This document shows, one piece after another, positions 26,500 to 35,678 of a stretch of DNA of 64,000 nucleotides; positions within the stretch are counted from its first letter, which is position 1; each line of letters begins with the position of its first letter. The notes under the pieces were generated by a model. It did not search any database. It saw only the letters and a list, made by a program, of their open reading frames with translations, and was not told where the DNA came from. The position numbers and the translations under genes are program-made. This DNA is from Novosphingobium resinovorum (GTDB taxonomy: Bacteria > Pseudomonadota > Alphaproteobacteria > Sphingomonadales > Sphingomonadaceae). Location of the stretch: assembly GCF_001742225.1 (NCBI RefSeq), contig NZ_CP017075.1:1426001-1490000 (forward strand). Reading direction: 5' to 3'.

Positions 26500-27398
26500 C
26501 CGTGCGCCGGATCGCCACCCTGCTGGTCGGCCATGCTACCCTAGCAGCCATGCCGGCGCTCGCCGCTCCCGATAAGGACGGGGTCGAGATGCGCGAGATA
26601 TCGCCGGGTCTCACCTTGCCGTTCCGCGCGCTCGCGCCCGGATTGCCGCCGGTGCCGGACTACGGCAAAGCCAAGGCACCGCCGCTGCCGGTCGCCATTC
26701 CCGAGGGCTTCACGCCAATTTTCAACGGCCGTGACCTCGCCGGATGGCACGTCAGCAAGACATCCCGCCACGGCACCGCGCCCGTCTTCGAGGTGCGTCA
26801 GGGCGTCCTCATGGGCATGCAGAGCGCCCCGGGCCAGGGCGGCCAGTTGGTCACCGATCGCAAGTACCGCAATTTCGAACTCTCCTTCGACTTCAAGCCG
26901 GACTGGAGTGCTGACAGCGGCGTATTCTTCCGCACCACCGAAGAAGGTGCAGGCTATCAGGTAACGCTCGACTACGTTTCGAGCGACCGCGCCTACACGG
27001 CCGGGCCGGGGTTGAACCTGGGCAGTTTCATCGGTGAAGGCGGCGTCCAGGTGGGTGACGTCCCGGCGACCTCGCCCAAGCTCGATCCCGCGCAGGCGGC
27101 GGCGAAACCGCAGCCCGACTATGCGCATCCGCCGATCGAGCCGGTTCCCGACTTCTGGAAGCGGGAGCAATGGAACCACGTCCGCATCCGCGTCGCCGGC
27201 GACGTGCCTCATGTCACCGTATGGATCAACGGCACGCAAGTGAGCGACACCACCGACACCGCCAACCATGCGGTCGGCGGCATGGTGGCGGGACCGATCG
27301 CGCTGCAGGTCCATGGCGGCTGGCAGCGCTGGCGGCCGGGCGACGTGCTGCGCTGGCGCAACATCGCGATCCGCGAACTGCCCAAGGACGCGAAGTAA
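26496..27398 (+). CDS. DUF1080 (3-keto-disaccharide hydrolase-like) periplasmic protein
   Basis: Encodes 300 aa starting from GTG at 26496, overlapping the cytochrome stop codon. An upstream in-frame extension to 26073 crosses the cytochrome gene and is rejected. The signal peptide ends MPALAAP. The domain (about 70-298) is a concanavalin-like jelly roll with FTPIFNGRDLAGWHV, ELSFDFKPDWSADSGVFFR and WNHVRIRVAGDVPHVTVWING. DUF1080 family proteins have been shown to cleave 3-keto-glycosides. Sitting between a cytochrome and the two subunits of a GMC dehydrogenase, it probably acts on the 3-keto product of that enzyme. Confidence 0.85.
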   Translation: MTVRRIATLLVGHATLAAMPALAAPDKDGVEMREISPGLTLPFRALAPGLPPVPDYGKAKAPPLPVAIPEGFTPIFNGRDLAGWHVSKTSRHGTAPVFEVRQGVLMGMQSAPGQGGQLVTDRKYRNFELSFDFKPDWSADSGVFFRTTEEGAGYQVTLDYVSSDRAYTAGPGLNLGSFIGEGGVQVGDVPATSPKLDPAQAAAKPQPDYAHPPIEPVPDFWKREQWNHVRIRVAGDVPHVTVWINGTQVSDTTDTANHAVGGMVAGPIALQVHGGWQRWRPGDVLRWRNIAIRELPKDAK

Positions 27399-27399
27399 C

Positions 27400-27990
27400 A
27401 TGGACCGTCGGCTGTTCCTCGTCTCGGGCCTGTTCGCCGCCTCGCTTTCGCTGAGCGGTGCGCGGGCGGCATGGGCTGCACCGGCGCCTGCGGCAAGCGC
27501 GCTGACGGCGCCGCAGATGCGGTTCCTGTCCGCCTTTTGCGACACCATCATCCCGGCCACGGATACCCCCGGGGCCCTGGCCGCCGGCGTGCCCGCCTTC
27601 ATCGACCGTATTGCCGTGCGCGCCAGCGACGAAGCGCAGATCGCCGCCTTGCGCACCTCGATCGACGGGCTGGAGCGGGTGCTCGACACGGCTGCGGGCC
27701 GGCCCTTCGCGGCGGCCCCCGCGCCCGTGCGGCACACCGTCCTTGCACAAGTGGACGCCGCCTCGATGCTGGGCCGCAAGGATTGCCGCGTGCCCGCCAC
27801 CAGCGCGGACGATGCCGATGGAGCAACCTACCGGCTGCTCAAGGCTATCACGGTCTGGGGCTTCTATACATCCGAAGCCGGTGGCTCGCAGGATCTGCGC
27901 TTCGAACTGGTGCCCGGCGGCTATGCGCCCGATATCGAGCTTGCCGCCGACTGGCGAAACTACTGCAACGAAACGGTGCTTGGCCAATGA
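27400..27990 (+). CDS. Gluconate 2-dehydrogenase subunit 3-family protein (small subunit of GMC dehydrogenase)
   Basis: Encodes 196 aa starting from the ATG at 27400, one base after the DUF1080 stop codon. The N-terminus MDRRLFLVSGLFAAS carries a twin-arginine-like signal, so the subunit is probably exported folded and carries its GMC partner. The mature part begins with LTAPQMRFLSAFCDTIIPATDTPGA, typical of the family. Such subunits escort and support GMC dehydrogenases including gluconate 2-dehydrogenase and glycoside 3-dehydrogenase (LacC-like). It overlaps the GMC gene by 4 bp (ATGA). Confidence 0.88.
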   Translation: MDRRLFLVSGLFAASLSLSGARAAWAAPAPAASALTAPQMRFLSAFCDTIIPATDTPGALAAGVPAFIDRIAVRASDEAQIAALRTSIDGLERVLDTAAGRPFAAAPAPVRHTVLAQVDAASMLGRKDCRVPATSADDADGATYRLLKAITVWGFYTSEAGGSQDLRFELVPGGYAPDIELAADWRNYCNETVLGQ

Positions 27991-29711
27991 GTATCTCGAA
28001 GGACTTCGATGCGATCGTGATCGGCTCGGGCATCACCGGTGGCTGGGCGGCCAAGGAGCTGACCCAGCGCGGCCTCAAGGTCGCGATGATCGAGCGCGGC
28101 CGCATGGTCGAGCACGGCACCGATTATGCAACCGAAACGCTGGCGCCCTGGGAGTTCGACTACCGCGCCCAGCGCGATCCCGCCGCCACTCATGAGGGCC
28201 TCGCCGGCTATGGCATGAGCAACGCCAACCTCAACGGTGCCTCCTCGCTCTACCCGCTGACCGAGGCGCCGGGCTTCTTCGTGGCACCGGAGGATCATCC
28301 CTACCAGACGCCGCAGGACGCACCGTTCAACTGGACCCGCGCCTATGTGATGGGTGGCCGCTCGCTGGTTTGGGGCCGCAAGTGCTTCCGCATGAGCGAC
28401 CTCGACTTCACCGCCAACAAGCTGGACGGCCATGGCACCGACTGGCCGATCCGCTACGCCGACCTTGCACCCTGGTACGACCATGTCGAAAACTTCATCG
28501 GCGTCTCGGGCAGCACCGAGGGGATCGCCCATCTGCCCGACGGCCAGTTCCAGCCGCCGATGGCGCTCAACCACGTCGAGCAGAAATTCAAGGAATGGAT
28601 GGAGGCGCACTATCCCGGTCGCAAGTTCATTCCCAGCCGCCTCGCCAACATGACCGAGGCAAAGCCGGACGAAGGCCGCTCGAACTGCCAGTACCGTAAC
28701 CTGTGCGCGCGCGGCTGTTCCTTCGGGGCCTATTTCAGCACGCAGAGTTCCACGCTCCCCGCCGCGCAGGCGACCGGGCTGCTGACGGTGCTGACCGACA
28801 GCCGCGTCGTGTCGATCGAACACGATCCCGCAACCCGGCGCGCCAGCGGCGTGCGCGTGCGCAATACCGCTACCGGCGCGACCACGACGGTGACCGGGCG
28901 CACGATCTTCCTGTGCGCATCGAGCTTCAACAGCACCGCGCTGCTGTTGCAATCCACCAGCGAGGCGTTCCCCACCGGCCTTGGCAATACCAGCGACGTG
29001 CTGGGCCGCTACATCATGGACCATGCCTCGGGCGTGCAGGTCGTCGCGCATGTGCCGGGCTATCAGGACCGCAACTACACGGGCTTCCGGCCGACCAACC
29101 ATTTCATCCCGCGTTTCCGCAACGTCGGAGGCGACACCTCGCCCGCGTTCCTGCGCGGCTACGGCATCCAGCTCGACGCCGCGCGTGCCAACTGGGAAGC
29201 GGGGGCTTTCGGCGCGGGCATCGGTGACGACCTCAAGCGCAAGGCCCGCCAGCGCGGCGACTGGCGCCTGCGCTTCAACCTGTTCGCCGAGACTTTGCCC
29301 GATGCCGAAAACCGCCTGACGCTGGACCCCGCGGCTCGCGACAAGGACGGTATCGCGCAAATCCGCGTCGCCCTGCGCTTCGGCGCCAACGAGCGCAGGC
29401 TGCTGGACGACGCCATCGCGCAAAGCGTCGAGATGGCCGAGGGCTTCGGCGCCACCGTCGTCTCCCGTCCCGGCGAGGGTTATGCGATCAAGGGCGCCAT
29501 CCACGAGATGGGCGGTGTGCGCATGGGCGGCGATCCGGCCACCTCGATGCTCAACGGCTTCAACCAGATGCACGCGGTCGAAAATGTATTCGTGACCGAT
29601 GGCTCGGCCATGGCGTCAAGCGCCTGGCAGAACCCTTCGCTCACCTACATGGCGATGACCGCGCGGGCTGCCGCATATGCGGTGGACGAGATCAGGCAAG
29701 GGAAAATCTAG
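27987..29711 (+). CDS. GMC oxidoreductase, large dehydrogenase subunit (glycoside 3-dehydrogenase LacA-like)
   Basis: Encodes 574 aa. FAD-binding VIGSGITGGWAAKELTQRG lies near the N-terminus, and the C-terminal GMC signature includes HEMGGVRMGGDP and SSAWQNPSLTYMAMTARA. There is no signal of its own, so export would be with the Tat-signal small subunit. With small subunit and cytochrome c it forms a three-part membrane- or periplasm-linked dehydrogenase that oxidises a sugar alcohol group and passes electrons to the respiratory chain. The neighbouring DUF1080 protein points to C3 oxidation of a glycoside rather than gluconate oxidation. It is the last gene of the operon. Confidence 0.9.
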   Translation: MSISKDFDAIVIGSGITGGWAAKELTQRGLKVAMIERGRMVEHGTDYATETLAPWEFDYRAQRDPAATHEGLAGYGMSNANLNGASSLYPLTEAPGFFVAPEDHPYQTPQDAPFNWTRAYVMGGRSLVWGRKCFRMSDLDFTANKLDGHGTDWPIRYADLAPWYDHVENFIGVSGSTEGIAHLPDGQFQPPMALNHVEQKFKEWMEAHYPGRKFIPSRLANMTEAKPDEGRSNCQYRNLCARGCSFGAYFSTQSSTLPAAQATGLLTVLTDSRVVSIEHDPATRRASGVRVRNTATGATTTVTGRTIFLCASSFNSTALLLQSTSEAFPTGLGNTSDVLGRYIMDHASGVQVVAHVPGYQDRNYTGFRPTNHFIPRFRNVGGDTSPAFLRGYGIQLDAARANWEAGAFGAGIGDDLKRKARQRGDWRLRFNLFAETLPDAENRLTLDPAARDKDGIAQIRVALRFGANERRLLDDAIAQSVEMAEGFGATVVSRPGEGYAIKGAIHEMGGVRMGGDPATSMLNGFNQMHAVENVFVTDGSAMASSAWQNPSLTYMAMTARAAAYAVDEIRQGKI

Positions 29712-30115
29712 CTATTGTTTCAATGTGTTCGGGCGGAATTTTTGCTGTGCAGCTTACGTCCAAGGCCGCCCGAAAGCTTAGGTCTGGTTTCCCCGCCAGC
29801 CTTTGGCCAACTTGAAACAGCAAACTCATCACCGACGCCATGCCTTATCAGGTACCGATCCCAGGCTGTGTGAAAACGTCTTCGCCGTCGTGGTCGATGG
29901 ATATCGTCCGAGGCCGAGTTTGCGCGACATGGTCTTAGCTGGCGATTACTCTTTGGCGACTTGAGGGCGCGAAAGGAATGCTCGGCGGTCTGGCGCCAGA
30001 TGCGCACAGCGTCCGGATTGGCATGACGGCGCTGCCTCGGCGGGAATCGCGGCCGCAACTTTGCCGCGCACCGGCCGTTGGCATGATAAGCGCAGCAGCG
30101 GAGAACCATGCACCG
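29712..30115. other. Intergenic stretch, no recognised gene
   Basis: No supported gene or RNA is seen. A 49-codon minus-strand frame (29692-29841) overlaps the end of the GMC gene and is listed among rejected items. The composition is less GC-rich than the flanks, so a decayed insertion is possible but no inverted terminal repeats were recognised. Confidence 0.35.
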
Positions 30116-30754
30116 ATGATCGTCGTCCACCATCTGGAGAACTCGCGTTCGCAGCGCGTCCTGTGGCTGCTGGAAGAGCTGTCCCTGCCCTACGAGGTCA
30201 AGCGCTACGAACGCGATCCGAAAACGATGCTGGCGCCCCCCGAACTGCGCCGCATCCACCCGCTCGGCAAGTCGCCGGTGATCGTCGATCGCGATCATTT
30301 CGGCACCGAACGTATCCTGGCCGAAACCGGGGCCATCGTCGAATACCTCACCGGCAAGGCCGACGGGCGGCTGGGCAAGCCTTATGGCGAGGATGCGGCG
30401 CTGCTCTATCGCCACTTCCTGCATTATGCCGAAGGATCGCTGATGCCGCCGCTGCTGGTCAATCTGGTACTTGGCCGGATCCCGCTGCTGGGCAAGGCCG
30501 CGCAGAAGAAGCTGCAACCGATGATCGACGTCCACCTCGATTTCGTCGAGCATGAACTGGCGTTCCGCCCCTGGTTCGCGGGCAATACGTTCACCGCGGC
30601 CGACATCATGATGAGCTTCCCGCTCGAAGCTGCCCGCGATCGCGGCGGTCTCGAGCGCGGACGCCCAGCGACGATCGCCTGGCTCGACAAGGTTCATCAA
30701 CGACCGGCCTATCAGGCCGCGCTCGAACGTGGCGGCCCTTATCGCTTTGTCTGA
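30116..30754 (+). CDS. Glutathione S-transferase family protein
   Basis: Encodes 212 aa. The N-terminal thioredoxin-like domain has HHLENSRSQRVLWLLEELSL (the catalytic Ser/Arg region), then HPLGKSPVIVD (cis-Pro) and ILAETGAIVEYL. The C-terminal all-alpha domain has FTAADIMMSFPLEAA, the usual N-capping/hydrophobic-staple region. It conjugates or reduces substrates with glutathione in the cytoplasm. The ATG at 30116 is chosen because the fold starts at once. An ATG at 30083 would add 11 residues. It is a stand-alone gene with no evident operon partner. Confidence 0.9.
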   Translation: MIVVHHLENSRSQRVLWLLEELSLPYEVKRYERDPKTMLAPPELRRIHPLGKSPVIVDRDHFGTERILAETGAIVEYLTGKADGRLGKPYGEDAALLYRHFLHYAEGSLMPPLLVNLVLGRIPLLGKAAQKKLQPMIDVHLDFVEHELAFRPWFAGNTFTAADIMMSFPLEAARDRGGLERGRPATIAWLDKVHQRPAYQAALERGGPYRFV

Positions 30755-31045
30755 AAGCGGCATCCGACGTCAGGAGGCCGATTCCGGAAACGGGCTCCAT
30801 CACTCGTTCGCCGGGTGGCCCGCGCCAATGGGCTCAAGCCGGAAGGCCTGCAAAGACGGGCGCGTGGATCGCAAGGCCTTGAAACCCGGCGAACGCGGAA
30901 ACAGCCCCAGCTTGGCGATATAGTCTGCGTAGCGGATGGGTGTCGGCATGGCCGCCGATCTGTTCGGGCGCCGGGCTTTCTCCGCCCGGCACCGTGCCCC
31001 CTTCTCGATTGCGCGGAGCACGGCGGACACCGCGCCGGCAAACAG

Positions 31046-31876
31046 CTAGAACTTGCGACTGATGCCAAGGCCGACGCGCACGTCGGGCGTATCGGCATTT
31101 AGGCCCATCGTCGTCTGGAAATCCAGCTGGGTGAGATCGTCCGTGCGCCATGCCAGCGAAAGCGCCGCACTGGTCATCGTCGTGCTGCCTTGCGGGTCGC
31201 GGTCGCGGGTGAGTTCCAGTTCCGGCGCGATCCGCAGGTTCTCGGCAATCGTGAACTGGAAGCCCGCTGCCGCCCCATAAGCCAGATGCCGTCCCGATCG
31301 GTCCTCGTCGGTAGCCGCCTCGATGCTGGGGGAAAGGGCGAATGCGACCGTATCGCTGAACTTGTAGCTCAGCGGCACGATCAATCCGGCGCTCCAGTCG
31401 CCGTCACCCACGCCGTTCGTCGCGGTTGGAAGCGTGGCATAGGCAAGAAGCCCTGCAGCGACGCCGTTCGCCTTTTCCTGCGGATGGCGCAGGTTCTGCT
31501 TCAGGCCGATCGTCACGTCGCCGATACCGCTCGAGCGCTCAGAAACGCCGCCACCGTAATCCTTGCGCGCCATCCACGTGAAGGCCGTCCAGCCGACCTG
31601 AAGCTCTGTCGTCGCCGCAAGGCCGTAACGCACCTGGGTCTGCGCCAGTCCCAGCGTCGTCTCCCTGCCCTCGCCGTCCGTGTTGCGCTCCCACTCCGCA
31701 ACGCCGAGTTCGATCTGGAAATGCCCCGGATCGACGGTACAGGCCGCAGTCGTGAGGCCGGGACGTTCGGTGCACAGTTCGCGCAGCCTTGCCGCACCGT
31801 CTCCCTGATCCTGGGCCAGCGCCGGACCGGGTAGCACAAGCAGCAATGGCATCAGCAGCCCGGGTTTCCGCATCAT
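31046..31876 (-). CDS. Outer-membrane channel protein, phenol-degradation MetA-like
   Basis: Encodes 276 aa starting from the ATG at 31876 with AGGGA upstream. The signal peptide ends PALAQ. The mature protein alternates polar and hydrophobic residues as a beta-barrel does, with TLGLAQTQVRYGLAATTEL, GIGDVTIGLKQNL and a terminal RVGLGISRKF ending in Phe. It matches the 'transporter' family related to the MetA protein of phenol pathways. The substrate is unknown. It is divergent from the lipoprotein-CDF pair, so the two may share regulation. Confidence 0.75.
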   Translation of the reverse strand: MMRKPGLLMPLLLVLPGPALAQDQGDGAARLRELCTERPGLTTAACTVDPGHFQIELGVAEWERNTDGEGRETTLGLAQTQVRYGLAATTELQVGWTAFTWMARKDYGGGVSERSSGIGDVTIGLKQNLRHPQEKANGVAAGLLAYATLPTATNGVGDGDWSAGLIVPLSYKFSDTVAFALSPSIEAATDEDRSGRHLAYGAAAGFQFTIAENLRIAPELELTRDRDPQGSTTMTSAALSLAWRTDDLTQLDFQTTMGLNADTPDVRVGLGISRKF

Positions 31877-31965
31877 TTCCCTATCGTGTCCATTCTTGGC
31901 TCGAAGCGAAACAACACGGCGGCCTGCTCGTTCCTCCGACCATGCAGGAAAAAGGGTCAGGGACC

Positions 31966-32409
31966 ATGAAAGGGGCCGTCGTCGGGATGATGATGCTGGT
32001 TGCGGGCTGCGACGGGCTGCCGCGTGACCCCGCACACACATCGACCCGCATCGAAGAGACAAGGCGCTTCGATGTCGGGCTGGTATCCGGAACTCCCGAA
32101 AGTCCGGACGCAAGGCGGCTCGTTGCCGAAGTGGAACGTCGAGCGCACGCCCGCGCCCGAATACACGAAGCCACGGGGGACCGATTGTTCGGCGATCTGG
32201 AAGCAGGCAAGATCGATCTCGTCGTCGGCGCCTTCGCCCGGGACAGTGCCTGGAAAACCGACGTGACGTTCGGCCCGGCCGTGCAAACGCTGCCAGGATC
32301 TGCGGCACCGCTGGAACTGAAGGCGGTGATGCGCAACGGCGAAAATCGGTGGATCATGCTGGTCGAGCGCGCCTCGCGCGCGGTCTCGGCGGAAGCGAGG
32401 GCGCAATGA
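31966..32409 (+). CDS. Lipoprotein resembling a truncated periplasmic solute-binding protein
   Basis: Encodes 147 aa starting from the ATG at 31966. A lipobox LVAGC in the first 15 residues predicts a lipid anchor. RRFDVGLVSG and LEAGKIDLVVGAFARDSAW resemble parts of SBP_bac_3 amino-acid-binding proteins, but at this length only about one lobe is present. It overlaps the CDF transporter gene by 4 bp, so it may serve as a periplasmic sensor or metal handler for that transporter. This pairing is unusual and the function is unassigned. Confidence 0.7.
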   Translation: MKGAVVGMMMLVAGCDGLPRDPAHTSTRIEETRRFDVGLVSGTPESPDARRLVAEVERRAHARARIHEATGDRLFGDLEAGKIDLVVGAFARDSAWKTDVTFGPAVQTLPGSAAPLELKAVMRNGENRWIMLVERASRAVSAEARAQ

Positions 32410-33329
32410 GCAACAGCCTCCCCGACGAACTGCGCCCGGCCATGCACGCCGCCATCAGGCTGGAGTACTGGAACCTGTTCTGGACGGCGACCATCATCGC
32501 CGTGATGGGGCTGGTCCTCGGCCAGAGCCAGACGATGAAGACCGCGTGGGTGGAGGACACCCTGGGCGTGGTGCCGCCGATCATGTTTCTGATCGCGGCG
32601 CACATGGAACTGAACGGCAGGCGATCGCGAAAATTTCCCTTCGGCTTCGAACGGGTCAACGGCCTGGGATTCTTCGTTGCCGCCGTCGCATTGACGGCAG
32701 TGGGCCTGCTGCTCCTCTACAATGCCGCTGTCGCGCTGGCGACGCAGGAACACGCCAGCGTCGGATCGATCGTGCTGCTTGGCCACGACTTCTGGCTGGG
32801 CTGGCTCATGATCGCGGCGCAGATCTATTCGCTCGTGCCCCCGATGCTCATCGGCCGCAGGGAACTGCCGCTGGCCGAGAAGCTCAACGACAAGCTCCTG
32901 CACACCGATGCCCTGATGAACAAGGCGAACTGGCTGACGGGCGCGGCAGGTCTCGGAGGGATCATCGGTCTTGGCCTGGGCTGGTGGTGGGCGGACTCCC
33001 TGGCCGCCGCGATCATATCGCTCGACGTCATCAGCGACGGCGTCAAAGCCTTGCGATCTTCCACCGCAGAACTGATCGACGGCGCTCCCCGCGCGCTCTC
33101 CAGCCCGAAACTCTCGGGTGACGCGCTCGAACTGGAACAACGCCTTCAGGACGAATTTCCGGAAGCGACCATCCGGCTGCGGGAAACCGGCCGCCTGGTC
33201 CGGGCCGAAATCCACGGCGTCCATCCGCCCGGCGAAAAGCGACACCCCCGGCACTACTGGCCTGGAAAGGCCGATCGATCCTGGCGCCTTGCCCAGGTCG
33301 GCTTTGTCCCGCCCGCCGAGGAACCGTGA
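32406..33329 (+). CDS. Cation diffusion facilitator (CDF) family transporter
   Basis: Encodes 307 aa. About five to six membrane helices fill residues 20-220, with HMELNGRRSRKFPFGFERVNGLGFF and HTDALMNKANWLTG as the paired metal-site helices of the CDF family. A cytoplasmic tail follows. It should export Zn, Fe, Co or a related divalent metal against protons. The first metal-site Asp pattern is not the classic HxxxD, so specificity is uncertain. The start overlaps the lipoprotein stop codon (ATGA). Confidence 0.75.
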   Translation: MSNSLPDELRPAMHAAIRLEYWNLFWTATIIAVMGLVLGQSQTMKTAWVEDTLGVVPPIMFLIAAHMELNGRRSRKFPFGFERVNGLGFFVAAVALTAVGLLLLYNAAVALATQEHASVGSIVLLGHDFWLGWLMIAAQIYSLVPPMLIGRRELPLAEKLNDKLLHTDALMNKANWLTGAAGLGGIIGLGLGWWWADSLAAAIISLDVISDGVKALRSSTAELIDGAPRALSSPKLSGDALELEQRLQDEFPEATIRLRETGRLVRAEIHGVHPPGEKRHPRHYWPGKADRSWRLAQVGFVPPAEEP

Positions 33330-33450
33330 AGAGGTGGGCGGTCAGCCGGGCATGGCTCGGCTGCGCTCGCAAGGGCGTTTCAGGGCGATGGCCGGACGGC
33401 AGGCTTCACCAGCAGTTTCGTCACGCCCGCTTATCGCCGCCATGGGCGTA

Positions 33451-34200
33451 TCAGCCATACGCCTTGATGAAGAACGCGGCGGTCACGAAGAACGCAAGGG
33501 CCAGAGTGGCCGCTCGCACCAGCGCCGGCGACAACCGAATGCCCAGCAGTGCGCCCAGATAGCCGCCGACCATCGCGGAGGGGGCAAGGATGGCCACTTC
33601 GCGCCAACCGACCGCGCCCGCCAGAGCGAACAGGATCACCGCTGCGGTGTTCGCAGCGGTGACCAGCAAAGTCCGCAGGCCCTGAAGCCGCTTGAGTTCC
33701 TCCCGCGTCGCAAGGCTCCAGAATGCCATCATCATGATGCCTACAGCCCCGCCGAAATACCCTCCGTAGATACCCAGAACCAACTGGCCGCCAAGGATCG
33801 CGGGGCCGCTCGCCCCGCTCCATCCGTGAACTCTTGCGGTAATTCCGCGCCCGAAGGCGAGCGCAAGGCTCGCCAGCAGTAGCAGCCAGGGCAGAGCCTG
33901 AACGAACAGCGCCTGCGGCGTCGCCAGCAGCAGGATGCCGCCTGCAAGGCCGCCTGCAGCCGACACCGCCGCCATCCAGCGCAGCGGGACCGCCGCGATC
34001 GGCACCAGCCCCTCGCGATAGACCCAGGTGCTGACGGCGCCGCCGGGGTAAAGCGCCAGACTGCTGGAGGCATTCGCCGCCACGGGAGACAGTCCGACCG
34101 CCATCAGCGCCGGCAACGAGACGAAGGACCCGCCGCCGGCCAGCGCATTCATGGCGCCGGCCAGCACACCTGCCGCGATCAGGAGAAGATCTGTGTTCAC
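33451..34200 (-). CDS. TauE/SafE-family sulfite/organic anion exporter
   Basis: Encodes 249 aa starting from GTG at 34200. A TTG at 34236 is also in frame, and neither has a clear ribosome-binding site. About eight membrane helices are predicted. GVLAGAMNALAGGGSFVSLPAL and GIYGGYFGGAVGIMMMAFW are the two halves of the family repeat. Members export sulfite, sulfoacetate or related anions. It lies 87 bp behind the amidohydrolase on the same strand and is probably the last gene of that operon, where it may remove a by-product. Confidence 0.85.
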   Translation of the reverse strand: MNTDLLLIAAGVLAGAMNALAGGGSFVSLPALMAVGLSPVAANASSSLALYPGGAVSTWVYREGLVPIAAVPLRWMAAVSAAGGLAGGILLLATPQALFVQALPWLLLLASLALAFGRGITARVHGWSGASGPAILGGQLVLGIYGGYFGGAVGIMMMAFWSLATREELKRLQGLRTLLVTAANTAAVILFALAGAVGWREVAILAPSAMVGGYLGALLGIRLSPALVRAATLALAFFVTAAFFIKAYG

Positions 34201-34287
34201 GAGCGCGGATATGCCGCGCTCCGGAACGCGGCACAATCCGGATGATGCCGGGCGGCGGCTTCACCCGGGACGAAGGCCGCGCGATTT

Positions 34288-35658
34288 TCAGGCCGCGTCC
34301 AGCGCGCCCGACACCAGGTTGCCCGCGTGGAACACCGCCTTGCGCGGCGACTGGCGCGCCACCGCCTCGGCCGAGCAGGCGGCCGGGACCAGCACCATGT
34401 CGGCGGCGTCGCCTGCCTTGGGCCAGACCTGCTTGCCCGCGGCATCCAGCGGGGTCGGGCCGCCGGTGGCGATCTTCAGCGATTGCGAGATGGTGTACTC
34501 GTCGCTCCAGCCATAGAGCTGGCACGCCAGCTTGGCCTTCTCCAGTACGTCGCCGCTGCCGAAGACCGACCAGTGATCCTCGACGCTGTCGGTGCCGGTG
34601 TAGACCTTGACGCCCTTGTCCAGCAGGATCGGGATCGGCATCATCCGCGTGCCGAACGGCAGCGTGGACGCCACCGACATGTCCAGCGCGGCGAGGCGCG
34701 CGGCCAGGTCCTCCATCTCGGGCGCGGGCAGCGACATCATCGAGAACGCGTGGCTGAGCGTCACCTTGCCGCGCAGTTCGGGTTCGCGCTCCACCGTGTC
34801 GGCGATGCGGCGGATCGCGGCGATGCCGCTGGCGCCGGGCTCGTGCAGGTGGATGTCCACGCCCTTGTCCATGTCGAGCGCGACCTGCATCATCGCATCG
34901 ACCGACTTCTCCATCCCGCCGTCGAGCGCGGTGGGATCGATGCCGCCCACATGCGTCGCCCCCGCCGCCATCGCCGCGCGCATCGTCGGGATCAGGTCGG
35001 CGCTGACAAAGCCGTGCTGCGGGAACGCCACGATCTCATGCCCGAACCCGTCGGCGCGGCTGTCGAGCGCGTGCTTGAGCAGTTCGACGTGCTTGGTCCC
35101 CACCACCGGATCGACGTTGCACTGGCTGCGCGCGAACGTGGTGCCGTTGGACTGCAGCAGATCGACCAGCTTGCCCGCGCGCTCCTCCAGCGTGGGGAGG
35201 AGCTGCGGCAACAGCGTCTGCTCCAGCTTGATCTGCCCGCGAATGCCCTCGGTCCGCTTGCGCGGGGGCACCCACGGGCCGCCGTAGAAGGTCTTGTCGA
35301 GGTGGATGTGCATGTCGCGGAACGAGGGCAGCAGCAGCATGCCCTTCGCATCGCGCACCGCCACGCCCATCGGCGCAGGCGCATCGGCGGGGAGGATCGC
35401 GGCGATCTTCCCGCCCCGCACCAGCACCGAGGCTTTCGCCGTCTCGGTGCCGATAACCTCGCCGCCCTCGCGCCGGTAGCCGGTCTCCAGCGTCACGCCG
35501 CGCAGCAGGAAGCTCGCGCCCTTCGCCTCGGCGCCCTTCGCCCCGGCCGGCTTCATTTTCGCCGCCAGTGCCGGAGCCGCGACCCCGGCCGCCCCCGCCA
35601 CCAGGGCGGCGGCAAGGATACCCCGGCGGGAAAGCTGCATGTCATTGCGATCCATCAT
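34288..35658 (-). CDS. Exported metal-dependent amidohydrolase (cytosine-deaminase-like)
   Basis: Encodes 456 aa starting from the ATG at 35658, preceded by AAGGGACGACG. The N-terminus MQLSRRGILAAALVAGAAG is a Tat-type signal, so the enzyme is folded with its metal before export. The TIM-barrel metal site is visible as DMHIHLDKT (HxH), VDIHLHEPG, TLSHAFSM and TGTDSVEDHW (catalytic Asp). The HIHLDKT form is characteristic of the cytosine deaminase/N-isopropylammelide branch, which deaminates or opens N-heterocycles. It lies 20 bp behind an Oar-like receptor. Substrate is inferred to be a nitrogen-containing ring or amide. Confidence 0.87.
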   Translation of the reverse strand: MMDRNDMQLSRRGILAAALVAGAAGVAAPALAAKMKPAGAKGAEAKGASFLLRGVTLETGYRREGGEVIGTETAKASVLVRGGKIAAILPADAPAPMGVAVRDAKGMLLLPSFRDMHIHLDKTFYGGPWVPPRKRTEGIRGQIKLEQTLLPQLLPTLEERAGKLVDLLQSNGTTFARSQCNVDPVVGTKHVELLKHALDSRADGFGHEIVAFPQHGFVSADLIPTMRAAMAAGATHVGGIDPTALDGGMEKSVDAMMQVALDMDKGVDIHLHEPGASGIAAIRRIADTVEREPELRGKVTLSHAFSMMSLPAPEMEDLAARLAALDMSVASTLPFGTRMMPIPILLDKGVKVYTGTDSVEDHWSVFGSGDVLEKAKLACQLYGWSDEYTISQSLKIATGGPTPLDAAGKQVWPKAGDAADMVLVPAACSAEAVARQSPRKAVFHAGNLVSGALDAA

Positions 35659-35678
35659 CGTCGTCCCTTCCCTAAGCC

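Noticed and set aside
29692..29841. 49-codon minus-strand frame ending inside the GMC gene
   Set aside because: It reads smoothly, but it is short, overlaps the 3' end of a real gene and has no recognised family or strong ribosome-binding site.
30800..31030. 76-codon minus-strand frame after the MetA-like outer-membrane gene
   Set aside because: Low-complexity start and no recognised domain. It could be a small operon member, but the evidence is too thin.
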